NCBI GenBank assembly: GCA_030549335.1
Contig: CM060198.1
Span: 49,565,353 to 49,629,352 of the forward strand
From: Pontederia crassipes
Lineage: Eukaryota; Streptophyta; Magnoliopsida; Commelinales; Pontederiaceae
DNA: 64,000 nucleotides
Direction of reading: 5' to 3'
Shown: positions 56,308 through 64,000 of the stretch, piece after piece
How positions within the stretch are numbered: the first letter of the stretch is position 1
Layout of the letters: each line of letters begins with the position of its first letter
The notes under the pieces: model-generated
Database searches by the model: none
The model's input: only the letters and a program-made list of their open reading frames with translations
Told to the model about the DNA's origin: nothing
Made by a program: the position numbers and the translations under genes

Positions 56308-58397
56308 CTAGTTTTCAATGCCTCTTTTATCCTTAAACTCCACATCAAATTTTTGTAACAATAGAATCCACCTGATAAGCCTTGGCTTTGACTCCTTCTT
56401 GCTGATTAGATGCCTAACAGCTTGATGGTCAGTATATACAATCACTTTGGCTCCAACTAGATAAGGCCTGAACTTGTCAAATGCAAATACCACAGCCAAA
56501 AATTCTTTTCCAGTGGTGACATAATTGATTTGGGCTTCATCTAGAGTTTTGCTACCATAACAGATAACATAATGTTTCTTATCCTTGGTTTGTCCTAGCA
56601 CTGCCCCTATTGCCTAGTCAGATGCATCACACACAATTTCAAAGGGCAATGACCAATCTGGTAGTTGCACAACTGGAGTTGTATGAGGGCATCCTTCAAC
56701 TGATTAAAGGCCTTCAGACAATCCTCATCAAAATTGAACTTAGCATCCTTTGTCAATAGCTTTATGAGGGGCCTAATTATCATTGAGAATTTTTTGATAA
56801 ATCTCCTATAAAATCTAGCATGGCCTAGAAAACTCCTCACTACCTTCACATTCTTTGGAGGTGACAGCTTCTCAATGGCCTCAATCTTCGCTTTGTCCAT
56901 CTCAATCCCTCTACTGAATACAATGTGGCCTAGTACAACTTCTTAAAGCATGAAGTGGCATTTTTCCCAATTCAGAAGTAAGTTGGATTCCCTGCACCTT
57001 TGCAACACTTTTGTTAAATTCTCCAAGCATGCTTCAAAAGAATCCCCATAAACTAAAAAATCATCCATAAATATTTACATAATGTTTTCAATTAAATCTG
57101 ATAAGATAGACATCACACACCTCTGAAATGTGGCAGGAGCATTGCACAATCCAAATGACATCCTTCTATATGCAAATGTCCCATATAGACAAGTAAAGGT
57201 GATCTTGTCCTAGTCTTGGGGATGCAAAAAGCTTGAATAATCATCCAAATAGCAAAAGTGAGAATGTTTGGCCAACCTCTCAAGCATTTGATCAATGAAA
57301 GGAAGTGGAAAGTGATCCTTTCTGGTTGCCTTATTCAATTTCCTGAAATCTGTGCACATCCTCCAACCAGTGATTGTTCTAGTAGAAATCAACTCATCTG
57401 AATCTGATTTAACCACTGTAATTCCTCCTTTCTTAGGCACCACTTGAATAGGACTGACCCACTCACTATCTGAAATGGAATATATAATTTCAGTATTCAG
57501 GAGTTTGAGCACCTCCTTCTTTACAACCTCCTTCATAACAGGATTCAATCTCCTTTGGCATTCAAAAGGTTTGTAATTGTCCTCCATGGGAATCTTGTGC
57601 ATGCAAATTGAAGGATTAATACCCTTGATATCTTCAATTGAGTAGCCAATCACTTTCCTATACAATTTCAATCTCTTCAAAAGCTCCTGAACTTGCTCTT
57701 TAGGCAAATTGGCATTGATGATTACGGGGAATATGGAATTCTCTCCTAAGAATTCATACTTCAGATTGCTAGGGAGAGGTTTCAACTCCAATTTAGAAGA
57801 GTTATCTTGAGTTGAATTAGTTTGGAGTTCAGTAGTGAAAACTTCCTGCACCACATTCTGAATTTCAGATTGATCCACTGATTTGAATGAATTCATCATG
57901 AATTGACATGCCTTAGCCTCTGAATCTTCTAGTTCCTTCAAATGATCAAACATAAGGCATCTTTGCAAGGAGTCTTCAATGGGAATTATTGCAGAAACTT
58001 GCTCCACAATCTGATTTAATTGTCCATCTTCAAAATCTTCATGTTGGAAGTTTGGGCTACTGATTACTTGAGCCAGATTAAATTCTATATTGTCCTCTCC
58101 AATTTAAAATATCAATCTACCTTCCTTAATATCTATAACAGCATCTACAATGGCTAGAAAAAGCCTTCCTAGCAGAATTGGAGTGTTTAGGTCCTCATCC
58201 ATGTCAAGCACCACAAAATCCACAGGAATGTAGAATATTTCAACTTTCAGGGGTATGTCTTCAAGAATTCCATGTGGATACTTGATGGATCTATTAGCTA
58301 GCTGCAAGGACATGTTTGTGGACTTCATATCTTCAACTTCTAGCTTCCTGCATAGTGACAAAAGGATTACACTCACAGATGCACCCAAGTCACACAT
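56308..58397 (-). pseudogene. gypsy fossil: protease, reverse transcriptase and RNase H region
   Basis: In order on the minus strand: an aspartic protease-like segment (58397-58104), reverse transcriptase (about 58007-56607, with ACTDFRKLNKATRKDHFPLP-like and YLDD phrases) and RNase H (56601-56308, with [13 protein letters not shown]). This order, with integrase last, defines Ty3/gypsy. Broken. Confidence 0.88.
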
Positions 58398-58636
58398 TGC
58401 CCTCTGAATTTTTCTATTTCCAATTTCTCAAAGAATTGAAAAGCTCCCTGCATCCTTTAATTTGGGAGGCAACGTTTTTTGAATTATGGCAGAGGCCTCC
58501 TCAGTCAGGGCTATGATTTCATGCTACATGATTCTTCTCTTCTTGGTTAAAATCTCCTTAAGGAACTTTGCATATGAGGGAATTTCCTGAGTTGCCTCCA
58601 TAAATGATACATTGATATATAACTTCTTCATAATTT

Positions 58637-60190
58637 TCAAAAATCTCTCATATTATTGATCTTGCCTAGCCTTGACCAACCTTTGTGGGAATGACACTTT
58701 ATAAAAAATTCTAGCTTGGTTTTATTTTGAAGGTTCTGATTTCTGTTTTCCACCACAATTTCTTTAGCTGATTCTTCTACAGGCCTTGAATCTGTTTTAG
58801 TTGAATTGTCATCAACTTTCTTCATTGGTTCTTCAACAATCCTTCCACTCCTGAGCTGGACAGCTTGGACTTGTTCCTTGGGATTGACTTCTGGTTGTCC
58901 TGGGAAAAACATTGATGGCCTAGCTGAGGTGCTGACTTATTGGGCAATTTGGCTCTCAAGTGTCTTTTGATGAGCACTCAAAGTCTCATATCCAGAAGTC
59001 AATTTCTGCATTGCCTCTTCCTGCTTTTCTTGCTTCTTCAAAATTGTTTGCAGCAACTCCTCCATTTTTGACAATTGAGAGGCTTGAACTTGTGGTGGCT
59101 GATATGGAGGTCTTTGCATTTGAACATTTGGAGGTGGTTGATTCCTTGGCAAATTTTTTTGCTGCCAATTAGAATTCTGCATAGGTGGGGTTTGGTAATG
59201 ATTGGCTTTGTATGACAAATAAGGATGATTCCTATTTTCAGGTGTGTAGTATTCAGCAGGGGGCTTCATTTCATAATTGACCACAGCATTCACTTGGTCA
59301 ATGTATTGTTCATATTGTTGCATAATCATATTACAACTCTCAGTAACATGACCTTAATTTCCACACACATCACATCTGATTTCTGAATTGGAAACCTTGT
59401 TGACATTGGTTGACAAATTCAACTTTTCTAAGGCTTTTTGCAAGACTTCTTCAATCTAGACAGAAAGATTATTCACTAAATTCTCTACTGGTGGTCTCCT
59501 TGTACTGTCATGAGTAAAGAAGTGGTGGTTCTTGGCAATGTTCTCAATCAATTGATATGCTTCATCAATGTTTTTAGAAGCAAAAATTCCTCCTGCAGCA
59601 GTGTCTAATGCAACCTTGCTAGGGTAGTTCAGTCCCTTATGAAAATAGCTGACCAATTGCCATTTTTCAAATCCATGGTGTGGACATGCCCTCAATAGAC
59701 TTTGGAGTCTTTGTCATGCATCACAAATATTTTCCTGATCCAATTGATAAAATTTGACAATTTGGTCAATATAGTTATCAGTTTTACTAGGTGGAAAGAA
59801 TTCAGATAAGAACAACTGCACTATGGACTCCCAAGTTGCCACTTCTTCTGGTGTGAGAGCCTTGTACCAAATTTTAGCCCTATCCTTGAGTGAAAATAAA
59901 AACAACCTCATGTAGACAGCATTCATGGGGGTATTGTTGAAGTGGACTGTGCTATAGATTTTCTTGAAATTGTCAACCTCAGTCCCCAATCTAGCAAATT
60001 GGTATTGCCTTATCATTGTGACTAATGCTGGATTCACTTCAAAATTAGCAGCAGGTGCTATGGCTCTATCCACAGATTGTCCTCTGACATTGTTGGGTGA
60101 ATAACAATCATTAAGTGTCCTGGGAGCAGCCATGTTTTGATTGATAACCTCTTCTTCAAAAATTCTTCTTATTGCTTCTTCCCTTTGCAC
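58637..60190 (-). pseudogene. gypsy fossil: gag region
   Basis: Retrotransposon gag-type sequence (60190-59456, with FSLKDRAKIWYKAL and LFLSEFFPPSKT phrases), then a Gln/Pro-rich linker with a heptad-like stretch (59329-58937) and a Lys/Glu-rich part leading to protease. Broken. Confidence 0.85.
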
Positions 60191-60456
60191 TCTCCTCCTT
60201 CTGTTAAATATCCTTTCAAGTTCTGGTTCATATAGTTATAAATCCTCTTGTTTATCCAAACCCTGTCTAAATTGAATTCAGAAGTATCAAATTTAGGAAA
60301 GAAAGAAAACTAGATAGAATTGAGAAATTTCAGACTGATAACGTGCAAAAACTGAAAATTGGGCTAATAAATGAAATGATAACTAGTCTAAAACTAATCT
60401 AAACTATCTAATTTAATCTAATTAGCCTCAAATTCCTGACAACGGCGCCAAAAACT

Positions 60457-62746
60457 TGATGTAGATTAAGTGAAGTAATGATAACTTGCTGAATTTATAG
60501 GTCAGAATTGAGATTTTTCAAAATTTGATCAAACTCCTTAACTCACTCTACTGCAAGTGCACAGGTCAATTGTAATAAACTTAAGTGTCATATCCACAGT
60601 GATCTGAAGGCCAATGACTCGCTAAAATAATCTAGACTAACCCTAGAGTAAGTGACAAAAATAGTGAAATTAAAGAAAGTGAAAATAGATTTAAAATATG
60701 ACTAAAAAGGGTAACTATTTTTTGTGTTTTAATAATTGATATGGACTGAAATCTAGATGCTAAGCTAAGGACTAAAAGGGATTATCAATTAATGAAATAT
60801 TCTCCAAAGAATGGGATTCATCTAATTCAAGTATGGATGGAAGGGAACAATTCAACAATTTAGAGTCAAATCTGATTCAACTAATAAAGGGCTGCTCTCA
60901 CAGCATGACTAAACCAAGACTAATCATCATATTCTCATATAGAAGATTAGTTAAGTTGAATGAGAAAAGAATTTCCACTGATATGAGGTTGTCATTAAGC
61001 ATATGGATGAGTACCTCATTGATTTTTCCTAAATCTTTTCAGATTTTGACAATTTCAGTGGGTCTGAAATTAACACCGCAACTAGATTTACATTCATAAT
61101 AATGACACAGTGGATTAAACTATCTAGTCAGAGATATAATTGGTCCAATTCTGATGTCAATGCTTCTTGATTTATCTCTAAACATCAAGAGGATTTTAAA
61201 TCAGTCTCTTGATTGCATAATTAAATTGAAATCCACATTAACATCAATCAATTGGATGCAATAAGCATATAATCATAGGTTGGAATTCAATAATTGTCAT
61301 TGCTTCTTGGTCCATCTCTGAACATCAAGAGAACCACAAAATCAACCTCTCAGTTGTTAATGAAATCAGGGTTACAATGACAAAACAAATTTCTATAGAA
61401 ATCAGAAAATAGATATCAGAAACATATCAAAATCAGGAGAGAAAATCAGTAACAATCATAGATTGAAATCATAAAAGTATCATAGCATCTTGATTCATTT
61501 CTGAACAAGATTGGAACCATAAATCAACCTCTCGGTTGCTTATATAATTAGAGTTTCACAATGACAAACAGATTCCAATAAAAATCAGAATTTAGGAAAT
61601 CAGAACAATTCTAATATCAGAGAAGGAAGTTAGTGGTGTTCATACTCCATCCATAACCAAACTAGATTACTACCCTATCCTAGGAGAGCTGGAAATTAGC
61701 TCCTCATAATTACCTAGATTGTTACAAAATAGATAAGAAAACTGATACAAACATCCTGGAATCAGATTGGAAGAAGACTGTCGACATGATCAGATTGCAG
61801 CAGCTCTCCTCAGCTCTTTTCCTTTCCTTCTTGGTTAATCCCTACAATGGAGGCCTCCCCTCTCATATGGATTCCTCTCAGCTTTTATATGGTCCTTCTT
61901 CATCCTAGGATGCAGATAAGAAGCTTCTTCATCCTGTCCAATAAATTCCAGCTGATGCAACAGCCTTTTGGACAACAATGTAGTGGTCCCCCCCCACCTT
62001 TTCCAGCTTGTGCAGCCCTGTAGTACCTGCTAAAAGAGCCAAAACAGTAAGCATCAAAGTCCTTAAATAAAAATTAAATAAGTATGGATTAAGACAACAT
62101 ATATATCAACTATATTATTAAGTAGGGATGATCTTATAAAGGAGTGATAACCTTATGTCCCCAGAATGATAACTTTGTGCAAATTAATGATAACTTGTGA
62201 AAATTTGATTATGATTATCCAAATGTGATCAATTCAGAGCAGCAAGGAGTTAGGACAGCAATTAAACAATTGCCTAATGTTGTTATGCAAAAATGATAAC
62301 CTTACACATCGAAATGACAATTTTGCCTCAAAAAATGATAACTTGACACCAAAAATGATAACTTGTGTATTGGAGTGATAACTTTGCACAAATCAAATCA
62401 TGACCATGCAAATATGATTAATTCATAATAGCAAGGGATTTATGGCAAGATAACAGTTAGAAATCAGCTCAATTAGCAAATATACATTGGAATGATAACT
62501 TTGCATCTTGAAATGATAACTTGTCCAAAAAATGATAACTTGGCACAAAAATGATAACCTTACAGATTTTAACCATTCGGAACCTCTGTGCACATGGAAT
62601 TGAATAAAAATGAGGATGGTCAGCTAGCAATCACAATTTATTGCATTCTATGCATAATTGACCAAATGTAGAGCAAAATGAGAGCTCGATAGATGTGAAA
62701 TGGATAGAAAATGAAGTAAATATATAATATGATCAACTAGTGATCA
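60457..62746 (-). repeat. LTR of the gypsy fossil, 2.29 kb
   Basis: Bounded by TGAT..ATCA ends, with the primer-binding region on one side and a polypurine tract (AAGCTTGGGAGAGTT) on the other. It contains about a dozen ATGATAACTT-type motifs at 62140-62560, matched in the partial LTR (52820-53210). The open frame at 60833-61099 is not considered real. Confidence 0.8.
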
Positions 62747-63153
62747 AACTCTCCCAAGCTTAGTCTTTTGCTTGTACTCAAGCAAAACATTCAAATATTA
62801 AGAATAAAACTTGAATAAAATAGTTCACAAGTGAAATTAAATATAGCTGATTAAAATCTAATGAGTTTCCCACTTTGCCAACACCATTCTTTTCAAAACC
62901 CAATTCTAGCTAAGGAATCACAAATGCTAAAACAAATTTAAGCTATGAAAGAAGTACTAACAGTAACTGAATTGAATTTCAGGAATTGTCAACTTTACTA
63001 AAAAGGTTGAACTATAAATCTCTTCATGAACAGATTTTTGCACTACTTAAACAGGTTTAAAAACCTAACTTTTATTCATGAAAATGCAAGTAAACAAGTT
63101 GAGACCTGATTTTTATTCATTCACGGGATAAAAATCCTGACTTTATTCAGGAG

Positions 63154-64000
63154 AACAAGTACTAGAAGGCCAGGAGAACATAATCTTAAAATGAAACTTA
63201 AGTTTAAACCGAGCAAGGTTCCAAAGATGAGAGGCAATTTGACAGGTGAAGAATAAATGTCGATTTCAGCATATGGGTCACATAGCATTATTAATAGGAT
63301 GAAAATAAGGCATTGGAGCAAGGCCTTGTTCCCAACTCTTTTGCCAAAATCATATTTTTGCAACGATGGGCCCCACAACAATTATGATGAGGTTAAAGAT
63401 TTTGTGAGTTCGTGGTGTCATCGAGGAATTAAATGATATGTTGACTTGCCAAATAGGCCATAAGAGTACCAGCTTAGTTATGTAATAATTTCCATAGGAA
63501 AAGAGGATATTTTGGGGGGTAGGAATATGTCACATATAGGCTAAGAAGGCCATCCAGGTCCATGCAAAGGAAGGTCGTAGACAGACTTGGCAGAAGGTTT
63601 GCCGTGGGAATAATTTTCCAAATCCAATAATCATCATAGGCATTTATAGGCGAATATAAAGATTTGATACAAGTAATAATAGCATCTCAAAAACAGGTTG
63701 ATAGCATATCAATGTTTCAGGTATTATAAAAAATTAGGTCAAATACCAGAAGAGAAGGTAAAGGTGTAGAAATATTGATAAAGGTAGGTATCCATGCAAG
63801 AGGCACATTGAATAACCATGGATCATTGAACACATGAGTTGAGCTTCCATTGCCAATAAGTTCTCATTCCTAGCTTAGTCTCTTGCATGATTTAGAATTA
63901 ACTTCTAGCTCCAAACATTTCTGTTCAGGGAGACTTGTAACAATTTTCACCCAAGGATTATGATTTTAGTTTAGAACTTACATGACCCCACCTTGACATT
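63154..64000 (-). mobile_element. LINE remnant, copy 2 (zf-RVT/RT-end part), runs off the window
   Basis: Matches copy 1 at about 43113-44050, including the zf-RVT region (63381-63121 overlaps it on the minus strand). Relative to copy 1 it has an extra ~100 bases around 63280-63470 that restore part of the LINE reading, so copy 1 carries a deletion there. Confidence 0.65.

Larger units (their letters stand above)
52568..63153 (-). mobile_element. Ty3/gypsy LTR retrotransposon fossil (Tat/Athila-like), broken
   Basis: Minus orientation. Parts: one full-length LTR 60457-62746 (ends TGATCACTAG and CTACATCA when read on the minus strand); primer-binding region TTTTTGGCGCCGTTG at about 60441-60454; gag, protease, reverse transcriptase, RNase H and integrase in the usual gypsy order (60190 down to 55164); a non-coding 3' region; a polypurine tract next to 53396-53412; and a partial LTR 52568-53395. 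An outer piece, 62747-63153, repeats the 3' internal region (53396-53803), including its polypurine tract, so a tandem or recombined arrangement is likely. A ~175-base stretch compared between the LTR copies differs at roughly 6% of sites, pointing to an age of order two million years at a rice-like rate. Coding is broken in several places. Confidence 0.88.
47456..64000. repeat. large tandem segmental duplication, copy 2 (continues past the window)
   Basis: Begins at ATTTAGTCGTAGGCAC (copy 1: 19990). Its private insertions are a solo LTR (48311-50395) and a Ty3/gypsy element (52568-63153). About 210 bases present in copy 1 (roughly 42900-43113) are missing around the gypsy element. Confidence 0.88.

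Noticed and set aside
60833-61099. 88-residue frame inside the gypsy LTR
   Set aside because: It lies in LTR sequence opposite to the element's direction and has no domain.

Overview
This is nuclear DNA from a flowering plant. Evidence: intron-split and intronless plant-type genes, a nuclear tRNA-Leu, and plant-specific transposon families (CACTA/En-Spm, FAR1-type Mutator, Tat/Athila-like Ty3/gypsy, L1-type LINEs with an RNase H tail). The strongly GC-rich 5' coding ends of both intact genes, set in AT-rich surroundings, lean towards a monocot; the species cannot be told from the window. Only three genes look intact: a ZIP2-like metal transporter (495-2348, +), tRNA-Leu(CAG) (9147-9227, +), and a RING-H2/DUF1117 E3 ubiquitin ligase (14093-15268, -). 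They are independent loci, not a pathway.

Left part (1-19.4 kb). After the ZIP gene come a foldback repeat and a minus-strand LINE RNase H remnant, split by a 2.97-kb non-autonomous CACTA element (4685-7651). The tRNA-Leu gene is followed by a nearly identical 1.29-kb tandem duplication whose left edge lies inside the tRNA T arm, and by a 68-bp tandem repeat that also starts in the tRNA 3' end. A decayed tRNA-like box A/box B sequence, a degraded coding-like stretch and the RING gene follow.

Right part (19.5-64 kb). This is one large direct tandem duplication of a dead, unrecognised host gene plus an older LINE. Copy 1 runs from 19990 to 47455 and copy 2 from 47456 past the window end. Since the duplication, each copy has been invaded separately. 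Copy 1 took a PIF/Harbinger-like element (20445-21234), a 6.5-kb CACTA (21447-27993) that itself carries a solo LTR (24036-27086), a nested LINE/hAT/gypsy/CACTA block (28246-38578), a solo LTR (38771-40705), a small CACTA (40815-41771) and a FAR1-type MULE (44106-47321). Copy 2 took a solo LTR (48311-50395) and a broken Ty3/gypsy element (52568-63153). Because the other copy preserves the uninterrupted sequence, several insertions can be checked against an empty site within this same window.

I found no candidate for a wholly new molecular system. The most interesting items are the reciprocal empty sites, the tRNA 3' end as a repeated rearrangement point, the different subterminal repeat vocabularies of the CACTA elements, and the arrays of short palindromic or direct motifs inside LTR-type elements. 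All comparisons were made by eye.
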